Shown here piece by piece: positions 28,362 through 36,496 of a DNA stretch of 64,000 nt (the stretch's first letter is position 1; each line of letters starts with the position of its first letter). The notes beneath the pieces are model-generated. The model was not told the DNA's origin, did no database searches, and worked only from the letters and a program-made list of their open reading frames with translations. The stretch spans positions 54,997 to 118,996 of the forward strand of contig NZ_JABTTE010000009.1 in NCBI RefSeq assembly GCF_013303125.1. The letters run 5' to 3'. The stretch comes from Calidifontibacillus erzurumensis (GTDB lineage Bacteria; Bacillota; Bacilli; Bacillales; Bacillaceae_J). Both the position numbers and the translations under genes were made by a program.

Positions 28362-29162
28362 ATGAGTAATCAGGAAAAGGATCAAATTCGTCAAAAAGTT
28401 CGAAACAGGTACAAAGAAATTGCATTACAAGGGGCGAATCAAAGCAGTTGCTGTTCTTCTTCAAATTCTTGTACTCCTTCCATGGATTTTAATGAGGTTT
28501 CTTCCCAGCTAGGATATTCAAAACAGGAATTATCTTCGGTACCTGAAGGGGCTAATCTTGGATTAGGCTGTGGAAATCCAATAGCTATTGCAGACTTAAA
28601 AAAGGGTGAAGTTGTATTAGATTTAGGTAGTGGTGGAGGTTTTGATTGTTTTTTAGCTGCACGTCAGGTTACTGAAACAGGGAAGGTAATCGGGGTTGAT
28701 ATGACACCAGAAATGATTAGCAGAGCACGGAGTAATGCCGAAAAGGGTGGTTTTACCAATGTTGAATTCAGATTAGGAGAAATTGAACATTTACCTGTGG
28801 CGGATAATAGCGTAGATGTCATTATCTCAAATTGTGTTATTAACTTATCTCCTGATAAACAACAAGTTTTTAAGGAAGCCTACCGTGTACTGAAATCTGG
28901 TGGAAGAATCGCTATTTCAGATATTGTAAAAACAACAGAGTTTCCAGAAGAAATTAAAAATAATATGGATGAATTTTATGCAAGCTGTGTTTCCGGAGCT
29001 TCTACAATTAAAGAACTAGAATTAATGCTGAAACAAAGTGGATTTATACAAATTAGTATTGAACCAAAAGATGAGTCTAGGGAATTTATTAAGGACTGGG
29101 TAGAGGGTTCTAACATAGAAGATTATATTGTTTCATCTATAATAAAAGCTGTCAAACCATAA
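28362..29162 (+). CDS. arsM: Arsenite S-adenosylmethionine methyltransferase
   Basis: The product has 266 residues from ATG 28362, behind GGGAGG. It methylates As(III) stepwise to volatile or less toxic species. The class I SAM motif VLDLGSGGGFD lies near residue 85. The arsenic-binding cysteines of the family are recognisable in LGLGCGNP (C70), ISNCVINLS and YASCVSGA. The N-terminus has an additional Cys-rich stretch (SSCCSSSNSC) that may also bind metal. Confidence 0.94.
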   Translation: MSNQEKDQIRQKVRNRYKEIALQGANQSSCCSSSNSCTPSMDFNEVSSQLGYSKQELSSVPEGANLGLGCGNPIAIADLKKGEVVLDLGSGGGFDCFLAARQVTETGKVIGVDMTPEMISRARSNAEKGGFTNVEFRLGEIEHLPVADNSVDVIISNCVINLSPDKQQVFKEAYRVLKSGGRIAISDIVKTTEFPEEIKNNMDEFYASCVSGASTIKELELMLKQSGFIQISIEPKDESREFIKDWVEGSNIEDYIVSSIIKAVKP

Positions 29163-29170
29163 AAATATTT

Positions 29171-29196
29171 AGCCAGCATATTTGCTGGCTTTTCTA
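29171..29196 (+). terminator. Terminator after arsM
   Basis: AGCCAGCA (29171-29178) and TGCTGGCT (29183-29190) with a short loop, followed by TTTT. Confidence 0.88.
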
Positions 29197-29555
29197 ATAT
29201 ATAAAGTCAAGGGGTAAGGGAAAAATTGCAATATTAAAACAATCACTTTTTTCTAAGTTATTATTATTGTTAACAGTTATGAAAAAATGTACTAAAACCA
29301 AACGGTTGCATTTATTGAATAGGAAAAATAATAAAGGAAATGTCTTTGTATGTTAATGCTATTTAGTTAAAATGGTTGTTAAAAAGGCTATGTAACACTA
29401 TGCTTTTGTTCTGTGATTTGATGGTCTTTCCACGAAAAGTAGACCGTATTTTTTGTTTATCACTCTTATTTTTTTATGATAAAAATTAATTAAAGGAAAG
29501 TAATAAATAAAATGCATAAAATAATGCATAAAGATTTAATCACCATAAGTGCTTT

Positions 29556-29683
29556 TTTAAGAATTTAATTGTAACTCTAAATTGAAATTATAATTTTATT
29601 TAAGAATTTAATTGTATGTACAAAAATAAAAACCATTGATTTATCAATGATTTTTAAAGTCATTTTTTAAGAATTTAATTGTA
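29556..29683 (+). repeat. Three direct repeats of 18 bases
   Basis: TTTAAGAATTTAATTGTA occurs exactly at 29556-29573, 29599-29616 and 29666-29683. The intervals are 25 and 49 bases. A small hairpin (CATTGA/TCAATG) lies in the second interval. Too few and unevenly spaced to call a CRISPR array. Confidence 0.75.
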
Positions 29684-29702
29684 AATAGACAGAAATAAAT
29701 CC

Positions 29703-29755
29703 ATAGAAAGCACATCAGAGTCAATGTATTCGACGATGATGTGTTTTTTATTTTT
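29703..29755 (+). repeat. Duplicated terminator-like hairpin, left copy
   Basis: CACATCA (29711-29717) pairs with TGATGTG (29737-29743) and is followed by T's. The 47-base region is almost identical to 30563-30610, so the PCYCGC lipoprotein gene is flanked by direct copies. Confidence 0.75.
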
Positions 29756-30004
29756 GGAATCACAGGGCAATTATGGTAAAGCTCTGGTGGCAATATTCAG
29801 GATGTTGTAAATGCACATCCGAAAGAAGCGCCGCGCTTTCATCTTCTTTTGGAAAAGCTTCCTTTAACTCCTTAGAATATATTTCCACGATGATCTTTGT
29901 AATCCTTCTAATCCTTGCTTCTCATATTCCTTAATCCGGATATTTTATATTAGTCTATCACTTATGATATATTAGTCATATCTAAAGTGATCAGAGGTGA
30001 CACG

Positions 30005-30478
30005 ATGAAATATAAAGGTATAATTGTTTTACTTATACTTACTTTATTCATTTCGGCTTGCAGTTCCAATAAAGAACAATCAAATCAAGAGTATGCTCCC
30101 AATGGAGATCTGCAAGAAAAAACTGCTTCTGCTGATGTTTTACCGACCTTTTTAAAAGATCAAAGGGAAGAGATTCGCTTAGTATATCAAGCTGCAGGAA
30201 AATCAGCAGAGTTGTTACAATGGATTCCTTGTTATTGTGGTTGTGCAGAGAGTGCTGGACATCAAAGTAGTATGAATTGCTTTGTCAAAAATATCAATGA
30301 AGATGGTTCCGTTGTCTGGGATGATCACGGTACTCGTTGTGGAATTTGCTTACAAATCGCAGCTGAATCTATTGCGATGAAACAAGAAGGCAAATCTGTA
30401 AAGGACATTCGTTATTACATTGATGAAAAATACAAAGAAGGCTATGCAAAACCAACGAATACTCCAATGCCTTTATAA
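30005..30478 (+). CDS. PCYCGC-motif lipoprotein
   Basis: The product has 157 residues from ATG 30005, behind GAGGTGA. The signal peptide ends in the lipobox FISAC (Cys19), so the mature protein is lipid-anchored outside. It contains the PCYCGC motif (near residue 82) and further Cys residues in MNCFVKN and RCGICLQIA, as in the family of PCYCGC-motif proteins found beside copper or metal genes in bacilli. Metal binding is likely from the Cys pattern; the function is unknown. Confidence 0.85.
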   Translation: MKYKGIIVLLILTLFISACSSNKEQSNQEYAPNGDLQEKTASADVLPTFLKDQREEIRLVYQAAGKSAELLQWIPCYCGCAESAGHQSSMNCFVKNINEDGSVVWDDHGTRCGICLQIAAESIAMKQEGKSVKDIRYYIDEKYKEGYAKPTNTPMPL

Positions 30479-30562
30479 TCAATTTAATGACAAAAAATGA
30501 TTGGATCATAATCTTTTAAAACGAACTTGAAATATTTTTTTGTGTCTATCAAATATAAATTT

Positions 30563-30615
30563 ATAGAAAGTACATCAAAGTCAATGCATTCGACGATGAT
30601 GTGCTTTTCTTATTT
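30563..30615 (+). repeat. Duplicated terminator-like hairpin, right copy
   Basis: It is nearly identical to the copy at 29703-29755 (a few transitions). TACATCA pairs with TGATGTG allowing one G-T pair, followed by a T-rich run. It may terminate the lipoprotein gene. Confidence 0.75.
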
Positions 30616-30745
30616 TTAGGAAGGAACAATGAATCATAGGGAAGTAAATGAAGTAGCATATACAACATAGAAGTTTATAGAAGTCTTCCAATGGGTGATA
30701 CTGTTTAAAAATCAAAGAAATGTCATTCTGGTGGTGGAAAAGTAA

Positions 30746-31501
30746 ATGGAGGATAAAAATACATCCAACATTGTTGAAAATACTACTTTCTGGTTTCCTG
30801 GGCGATGGATTGGTGGACTATCCTTAATCATCGGACCACTTTTGTTACTAGCTGCAGCTCTTCTTAGAATTCAATTTCACTTCTTTTTTGATGCATAGCT
30901 GGAAGCGTATGCGAATCATCCTGTGCTCATTACTGCTGCTTATAGTTGTTTTGTGCTTGGTTGTATTTTCCTTTTGCCGGGAATTCTTACTTTAGTCAGG
31001 TTTATTGGCAGGAAATATCCCGTTTTAGCAATTTGGGCTGGAATGTTTACCATTCTAGGATTAGTGGGGCGTGTTTTTCATGGAGGAATTGATCATATGG
31101 CATTTCAGCTTGTGAATGTACAAAGCTTAGAACTCGCCATTCAAGCAGTGAATGATTCATATCAGGCTTTCCACGTTGTCCGTTATTTAAATGGCTGGAT
31201 GATGGCAGGTTGGGTTCTTTTGGCCATCGGTGCATACCGGTCAGGCACGATGGGTCTTATTCGTTCGATTGCATTAGGATCCATGTTCTTCCTGCCGCTA
31301 GGCACTCTCAAAGGAACAAGATTTGAGTCAACTTTCATTCTACTTGGTCTTTGTATTGCCTTAATTCCTTTAGGTATCAAAGTGTTGCGGTAAGGCCCGC
31401 CACCTTCACGTAAGGCAATATTTTGGACGATTGTATTCATAGGAGGAGAAATTGTATTTATTATACTTTCCATTATTTTCCCTGAAATTATGCAGCACTA
31501 A
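30746..31501 (+). pseudogene. Integral membrane protein gene interrupted by two in-frame stops
   Basis: From ATG 30746 (MEDKNTSNIVENTTFWF) the frame runs 50 codons to TAG 30896-30898, continues in the same frame (LEAYANHPVLITAAYS) to TAA 31391-31393, and then continues again (GPPPSRKAIFWTIVFIGG) to TAA 31499-31501. The full reading would be 251 residues with about six or seven membrane helices. Both stops differ from Gln codons by one C-to-T change. There is no frameshift. Either it is a recent pseudogene or the stops are read through. The family is not recognised. Confidence 0.8.
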
Positions 31502-31692
31502 TCATCTTATAAACAACGATTTGAAGTTAACATAGGAGATTAAAAAATATGTTTTATCGCACAAATCGAAAAATAAAAAAACAGAACCCCGTCTCAACCA
31601 CAATACATCCTACGTATAACGAATAATAGGTATTCACCTATATCTCCTTAAATGAATATGTTTTTTGTAAAGCCATTTAAGGGGGAATCGGT

Positions 31693-32475
31693 GTGGGTTA
31701 CTATGTTACGGTAGAATCAGGTGTTAATTTATATATAGAAGATATAAATCCAATGGGCAGGAAAGCGATTGTATTTTTGCATGGGTGGCCGTTAAGCCAT
31801 AAACAGTTTGAGTATCAATTTGATGTTCTTCCTTTCATGGGTTACCGTTGTATTGGAATTGACTGGAGAGGATTTGGAAAGTCAGATAAGCCAATAAGCG
31901 GATACAATTTTGATCAATTAGCTGATGATTTATGTACAGTCGTTAAAGTACTTCAATTAGACAATTTTACACTTGTGGGTCACTCTACGGGAGGAGCCAT
32001 TGCGATTCGATATATGTCCCGCCATAATGGTTGCGGAGTATCCAAACTAGTCTTAATTGCCGCTGCAGCCCCTACAGGATTTACAACTGAAACAGCGAAT
32101 CAATTTCTTACCCAAGCTTTAAATGACCGCCCTAAAATGATGCGGGAAGTAATCGATCATTTTTTCTTTCAATATATAACATGCTCGTTTTCTGAGTGGT
32201 TTTTTCAAATGGGCTTGGAGGCGGCGGGCTGGTCAACAGCAACGATTATTCAAACATTAAGAGATGAACAGCTTTTTGCAGATTTGCCAAAAATTAATGT
32301 TCCTACTTTGATCGTTCATGGTGTACATGATAAAGTGATTCCATTTGCACAGGCACAGGAACTTAATCAGCAAATAAAAAATTCACAGCTTGTCCCGTTT
32401 CATTATAGCGGTCATGGTTGTTTCTGGGAGGAACGTGACAAGTTTAACTTGCTTTTAAGAGATTTTATTGGGTGA
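31693..32475 (+). CDS. Alpha/beta hydrolase, non-haem chloroperoxidase-like
   Basis: The product has 260 residues from GTG 31693, behind GGGGGAA. The alpha/beta-hydrolase triad is intact: nucleophile Ser in GHSTGG (near residue 97), Asp in HGVHDKVIP (near 219) and His in YSGHGCFWEE (near 246). The oxyanion motif is LHGWP near residue 29. Substrate is unknown; the closest recognisable group is small esterases and cofactor-free haloperoxidases. It stands alone in the accessory region. Confidence 0.88.
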   Translation: MGYYVTVESGVNLYIEDINPMGRKAIVFLHGWPLSHKQFEYQFDVLPFMGYRCIGIDWRGFGKSDKPISGYNFDQLADDLCTVVKVLQLDNFTLVGHSTGGAIAIRYMSRHNGCGVSKLVLIAAAAPTGFTTETANQFLTQALNDRPKMMREVIDHFFFQYITCSFSEWFFQMGLEAAGWSTATIIQTLRDEQLFADLPKINVPTLIVHGVHDKVIPFAQAQELNQQIKNSQLVPFHYSGHGCFWEERDKFNLLLRDFIG

Positions 32476-32603
32476 AAGTATATAATATTAGTTAATTAAA
32501 ATTAAATGTTAACGGTTTTTTCTTTTCTAAAAAAGTTTCTATTAAAATAGGATATTTCCGGTATAATAAAAATGGTATAATATACCAAAGTGAGGTGAAT
32601 GAA

Positions 32604-32771
32604 ATGATAAATATCGGTGATATCCTTTTTCAGTTATTCGGAATTTTAGTACTTGTCTTTTTTATCGCAATTATTGTATTTGTCGCTCGTTCTTCGAAAA
32701 AAAGGAAAGATCAGTTAGATAGAATAGAAGAAAAGTTGGATAGAGTATTAAGACAAATACCTAAAGAATAG
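32604..32771 (+). CDS. Small DUF4083-like membrane protein
   Basis: The product has 55 residues, MINIGDILFQLFGILVLVFF at the start, one membrane helix (about 8-28), then a basic SSKKRK and a short amphipathic coil (DRIEEKLDRVLRQI). This is the layout of DUF4083 proteins of bacilli. The RBS is GTGAGGTGA. A terminator follows. The function is unknown. Confidence 0.8.
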   Translation: MINIGDILFQLFGILVLVFFIAIIVFVARSSKKRKDQLDRIEEKLDRVLRQIPKE

Positions 32772-32778
32772 GTTTCAT

Positions 32779-32807
32779 AAGCTCGGCTTTAATAGTCGAG
32801 CTTTTAT
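32779..32807 (+). terminator. Terminator after the DUF4083-like gene
   Basis: AAGCTCG (32779-32785) pairs with CGAGCTT (32797-32803), followed by T's. Confidence 0.8.
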
Positions 32808-32983
32808 GCCCATTTCGTATGCTACATAAGGAAGTAAAAAATTCTTAAACATTTCCTTATCCCGTACTATTAGAGCTTTTGATGGAAATGGGAACTTGAC
32901 TGCCGATCATTATTTGGAGGATATCCAAAGTGCATTGATTGGAAGCGACAGGAACGAAGCACATTCAATATAAAGTTGTAGGA

Positions 32984-33280
32984 GTGATTATTATTAAGAA
33001 GGTATACCCAACTTTATTCGCTTATTTATTAGCTCTCATCATAATATTTTATTTTTCAGTAAATTCACTGATTGACTCTGCGATGAAAACAACATTTCCA
33101 AATTTACAATTTATTTCCTCCCTAATTATTATGAAAGTTTTAATATGGGTCGTTGGAATTTCAGTAAAGAAATATATAAGCAAAATCGCAAATGGCAATA
33201 AGAAAATTGAGCTGCAATTAAAGGTGTCATTTATTTTGGGAAGTGTAATTGCTATATTTTGTATATTAGTTTTAACTTGA
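32984..33280 (+). CDS. Small membrane protein, function unknown
   Basis: The product has about 98 residues with three hydrophobic segments. The start is uncertain: GTG 32984 overlaps AGGAG (32980-32984); an ATT at 32993 would have better spacing; the longer frame begins at TTG 32939 without RBS. A strong terminator follows, which supports a real gene. No family is recognised. Confidence 0.6.
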   Translation: MIIIKKVYPTLFAYLLALIIIFYFSVNSLIDSAMKTTFPNLQFISSLIIMKVLIWVVGISVKKYISKIANGNKKIELQLKVSFILGSVIAIFCILVLT

Positions 33281-33295
33281 ATATTTCACAGACGG

Positions 33296-33330
33296 AAGCG
33301 TTGATCCAAGAAGGGATTAACGCTTTTTTG
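33296..33330 (+). terminator. Terminator after the small membrane protein gene
   Basis: AAGCGTTGATCC pairs with GGGATTAACGCTT around AAGAA, followed by T's. Confidence 0.85.
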
Positions 33331-33389
33331 TTGAAGTTATAGTACTAACAGTGTTGGTTGGTAATTTATGTAAATAGTGAGTGGTTTTA

Positions 33390-33560
33390 ATGCGTGACGA
33401 TAAATGGATTGGATCCCTTTTGATTGGTTTGTTTGCATATACTGTTATTATGATTTCCCTTTTTGAAAAAGAGCCTATTATTGCAAATCAAATAAACAAT
33501 AGTGCAATCATTGGACTTCTTTTAACAATTTTAATAAAGATGAATGGAGGCAATCGTTGA
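33390..33560 (+). CDS. Small two-helix membrane protein, function unknown
   Basis: The product has 56 residues, beginning MRDDKWIGSLLIGLFAYTV, with hydrophobic segments at about 8-24 and 38-50. The RBS is poor (GTGAGTGG). Composition is typical of short membrane proteins of bacilli; I do not recognise it. Confidence 0.5.
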   Translation: MRDDKWIGSLLIGLFAYTVIMISLFEKEPIIANQINNSAIIGLLLTILIKMNGGNR

Positions 33561-33621
33561 ATAAAGGCCGCTTCTTAAAATAATAGATGCATATTTCAAT
33601 TAAGTTATGGAGGGAACTTTA

Positions 33622-33990
33622 GTGAAAACAATAGGGTTAATAGGTGGCATGAGCTGGGAATCTACAGTTAAATACTATCGAATCATTAATGAAGAGGTAA
33701 AAGAAGATTGGGTGGATTACATTCGGCAAAATGTATTTTATACAGCGTTGATTTTGATGAAATCGAGCGCCTTCAATCGGCAGGTAAGTGGGAGGAAGCA
33801 GGTAAACGAATAGGAGATGCAGCCTGCTCATTAGAAAAAGCTGGAGCGGATTTTATTATTATTTGCACAAATACAATGCATAAAGTCGTCGACTTTGTTC
33901 AAGAAAAAATAAGAATTCCTATTCTACATATTGCCGACGCAACTACGAACCAAATAAAAAAGTCAAATCTTCATACGGTGGGGCTTTTAG
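33622..33990 (+). pseudogene. Aspartate/glutamate racemase family gene, frameshifted and cut by an IS element
   Basis: It starts at GTG 33622 behind GGAGGG (KTIGLIGGMSWEST). Near 33703 one base is missing: the frame changes from INEEVKE to GGLHSAKC-LYSVDFDEIE. It continues through the catalytic-Cys block DFIIICTNTMHK to TVGLLG at 33990, where the IS605 element begins. The second half of the gene is not found beyond the element, so the insertion was accompanied or followed by a deletion. Confidence 0.88.
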
Positions 33991-34126
33991 GATAAAGCGA
34001 CGAGAATCCTCCCCATTTCAATGAGGAGATGAATCGTCGCTCTTTTTATACAATTATAAACTATATGTGCTTTATTTAATGCCTGTAAATATTGAAGAAT
34101 TACTATATTTTATGTACACTATATGT

Positions 34127-34546
34127 ATGAACAAGAAAGCTACTATTACCCACGCTAGAACATGTGTTTATAACGTTAATTACCATATTGTTTGGTCTGT
34201 TAAATATCGAAGAAAAGTTTTAAACAAAGAAATCGAACAATATCTAAAAACTCTTTTTCAAGAGATTGCAGAAGAAAAAGGATTTAAAGTTGTCATGATG
34301 GAGGTAGGTGATCAAGACCATATTCATGTATTTGCTTCTGCACATCCAAAAGTCTCTCCTTCTTATATTGTCAAAATGCTAAAAGGCATATCGGGAAGGA
34401 AACTATTCTGGCGGTTTCCAGAAATAAAAGAAAAACTTTGGAAAGGTCATTTATGGAATAGCAGTTACTACATTGAAACCATCGGTTCCATAAGCGAAGA
34501 AGCCATTAAGAAGTATATAGCTAAACAAAAGAAAGGTGGTGAATAG
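34127..34546 (+). CDS. tnpA: IS200/IS605 transposase TnpA (Y1 HUH)
   Basis: The product has 139 residues from ATG 34127; a longer upstream frame lies in the left end. It carries the HUH pair in DQDHIHVF (near residue 70) and the catalytic Tyr in NSSYYIETIG (near residue 122), plus the KYRRKVL segment typical of the family. It is a dimeric enzyme that excises and inserts single-stranded DNA at hairpin ends. It overlaps the tnpB region closely (stop 34546, tnpB ATG 34548). Confidence 0.93.
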   Translation: MNKKATITHARTCVYNVNYHIVWSVKYRRKVLNKEIEQYLKTLFQEIAEEKGFKVVMMEVGDQDHIHVFASAHPKVSPSYIVKMLKGISGRKLFWRFPEIKEKLWKGHLWNSSYYIETIGSISEEAIKKYIAKQKKGGE

Positions 34547-34547
34547 G

Positions 34548-35819
34548 ATGATTCGGGTTTCTTATTTTGAATACAGACCAAATAAGATAAACGCCCTCAT
34601 CCTCCATCACCTATGCTATGCAAGCAGAAAATTATGGAATGTGGCAAATTTCGAGAGACGTAACTGGACAAAAGATAGTGGAGTTCCATATCCTGACTGG
34701 TATGAGCAAAAAAAGCGGTTAAAAGATCACTTTTGGTATAAACATCTTCCTTCTCAATCGGCACAAGAAGTACTAAAAGTCTTGCACGAAGCGTGGAAAT
34801 CATTCTATGAATTGAAAAAATCGGGGGAGATCGAACATCCAAAACCGCCACGATATAAGCATAGAAATTTCAATGTCAAGTTCTTAAACAATGGTTTTCG
34901 AATCGAAGATCATCGCATTCGCTTATCTATTCCTGCAAAACAAAAGACTTATTTGCAAGAAACCTGTGGGATCAAAGTCAAATATGCTTATATTCCGATT
35001 CCGAAACATATCGAAATTCATCATGTAAAAACAGTGGAAGTAAAACCATTGAGTGATGGGAAATACAAAATTATTTTGGCTCAAGAATATAACGATGTTC
35101 CTATCAAAAAAGGATCTGCCAAGTTTATGTCAATCGACATGGGAATAGCCAATGCTCTTACTTGTTACGACTATCAAGGAAAATCTCACATTCTATCAGG
35201 TCGCCAATGGCTTTCCGTTGAGCGGTATTTTCATAAGAAAATAGCGCATTACCAAGCTATTTCTGACGCTCAGCAAGCAGCTAAGGGCATTCAATATCCA
35301 AAGAAGTCGAAACGAGTGCTGCAGCTATACCGCAAAAGAAAGGCGCAAACCTTTCATATTCTTCATTGCATGACGAAGAAAGTCATCGATCTCGCTGTCA
35401 AACAAGGAGTAGAAACCATTATCATAGGCGACATCACTGGTATCCGAGAAAATACTCATCTTGGCAAGAAAACGAATCAAAAATTGCATCAACTCCCATA
35501 CGACCAAATTTTTAAACAGATAAAATATAAAGCTGAAGAAAAAGGCATAGAAGTCGTCAAGATTTCAGAAGAATACACATCGCAAACCTGTGCAGTTTGC
35601 AAGCCGTTTCCATCTAAGGAATTTGCTCATCAATCCAATCGAAAACATCGTGGATTATATGTGTGTAAAGATTGTCACACAGCACTAAATGCTGATGTCA
35701 ATGGAGCAATCAATATAGCTAAAAAGTATCTGAAAGAGATAGATGATCTATCTCAATCAGTAGTGGTGTTGGACACGCCGACAGTGTATACGTTCAACGG
35801 ACATCAGTTCGTTGCGTAG
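34548..35819 (+). CDS. tnpB: TnpB RNA-guided nuclease
   Basis: The product has 423 residues from ATG 34548. It has the RuvC-I Asp in MSIDMGIANALTC (D197), a zinc finger with CAVC (348-351) and CKDC (373-376), and the RuvC-III Asp in NADVNGAINIAKK (D383). The usual RuvC-II Glu is not seen: the strand reads IIIGDITGIREN (291-302), with a Glu only later in the motif (E301). TnpB is the ancestor of Cas12 and uses an omega RNA from its 3' end and the right end. Confidence 0.9.
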   Translation: MIRVSYFEYRPNKINALILHHLCYASRKLWNVANFERRNWTKDSGVPYPDWYEQKKRLKDHFWYKHLPSQSAQEVLKVLHEAWKSFYELKKSGEIEHPKPPRYKHRNFNVKFLNNGFRIEDHRIRLSIPAKQKTYLQETCGIKVKYAYIPIPKHIEIHHVKTVEVKPLSDGKYKIILAQEYNDVPIKKGSAKFMSIDMGIANALTCYDYQGKSHILSGRQWLSVERYFHKKIAHYQAISDAQQAAKGIQYPKKSKRVLQLYRKRKAQTFHILHCMTKKVIDLAVKQGVETIIIGDITGIRENTHLGKKTNQKLHQLPYDQIFKQIKYKAEEKGIEVVKISEEYTSQTCAVCKPFPSKEFAHQSNRKHRGLYVCKDCHTALNADVNGAINIAKKYLKEIDDLSQSVVVLDTPTVYTFNGHQFVA

Positions 35820-35856
35820 AACTGGAAGCTCGTCATTTTAATGACGAGTAGTTCAC
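35700..35856 (+). ncRNA. Predicted omega RNA scaffold of TnpB
   Basis: The 3' end of tnpB and the right-end hairpin (35829-35848) end at GTTCAC, the usual 3' boundary of the omega RNA scaffold. The following bases (AAGAAAAAAGTAGAAA) would be the guide. The 5' boundary is a guess. Confidence 0.55.
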
Positions 35857-35934
35857 AAGAAAAAAGTAGAAATAATGAAGCCGATGAAAAACACTTTGAT
35901 ACATAACTTTTCCTACCAAAGTTAAAATGTCTTT

Positions 35935-35967
35935 CCCAAGTGAAGGTTGTTCACTTGGGATTTTTTA
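35935..35967 (+). terminator. Terminator downstream of the IS element
   Basis: CCCAAGTGAA (35935-35944) pairs perfectly with TTCACTTGGG (35950-35959) and is followed by T's. It may belong to the disrupted racemase locus. Confidence 0.88.
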
Positions 35968-36240
35968 TCCCTTATCTATGACCCCATTACCTATTCCAAA
36001 ATTGTAAATTTTATCTACTACCACTTTAACGTATTAAGCTATTAACATATTAAAATAAGAATTTTTTCTATATATTGGAATAATTAATTATTATAAAATT
36101 AAGATTTTTTCTATATATTCCCAATCTTTAAGAGAGGTAATTTGAAACATTGCAACGATACTTAAGTAATATAAAGACTTTCAGTAGATTTAACTTTTTG
36201 TTATTTATCAAATAATATAAATATATGTTATTTTCTTAAA
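35968..36240 (+). other. AT-rich intergenic region upstream of the peptide transporter operon
   Basis: A TTTTTTCTATATATT direct repeat occurs near 36063 and 36107. No gene is seen. Confidence 0.45.
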
Positions 36241-36247
36241 ATTTATA

Positions 36248-36276
36248 TTGAGTTTTATAAAATATAGTGGCATAAT
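36248..36276 (+). promoter_or_regulatory. SigA promoter of the peptide transporter operon
   Basis: TTGAGT (36248-36253) and CATAAT (36271-36276) are 17 bases apart, with TGG before the -10. Just downstream (about 36293-36307), AATTTCAGAATTTT has partial similarity to a CodY box, about 11 of 15 positions; that is weak. Confidence 0.6.
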
Positions 36277-36496
36277 AGTAAATGATTGTAAAATAATTTC
36301 AGAATTTTACACCTTTTTTTACATATTAGTCCATTTGAACTACATATTACTAACCAAGGTAGTGTCTAAAGTTTCGTGAAAACCGGATCTTTTTAACAGA
36401 TGCTGCCCAATTAATTTGCAGTTATACCAGCAATTGCTCTGGACAAACAGTTGAAAAAGGTTGTGATTAGATCATCAAGGAAAAGGGAGTGAATCT

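Larger units (their letters stand above)
29197..30000 (+). other. Long non-coding AT-rich region between arsM and the PCYCGC gene
   Basis: About 800 bases with no convincing gene. A possible 18-codon frame begins at ATG 29512 behind GGAAAG. The stretch holds three 18-base direct repeats and one copy of a duplicated hairpin, listed separately. Confidence 0.5.
33991..35856 (+). mobile_element. IS200/IS605 element with tnpA and tnpB
   Basis: The left end begins after TTTAG and holds a hairpin with arms GCGACGA (33997-34003) and TCGTCGC (34034-34040). The right end holds CTCGTCATT (35829-35837) and AATGACGAG (35840-35848), then TAGTTCAC to about 35856. There are no terminal inverted repeats or target duplication, as expected for single-strand transposition by a HUH enzyme. 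TTTAG is the likely target and TAM. Both genes look intact. Confidence 0.85.

Noticed and set aside
29556..29683. CRISPR array
   Set aside because: Only three 18-base repeats with unequal intervals of 25 and 49 bases, and no cas genes in the window.
36293..36307. CodY box upstream of the peptide transporter
   Set aside because: About four mismatches to the 15-base consensus in very AT-rich DNA, which is expected by chance. Mentioned only as weak.
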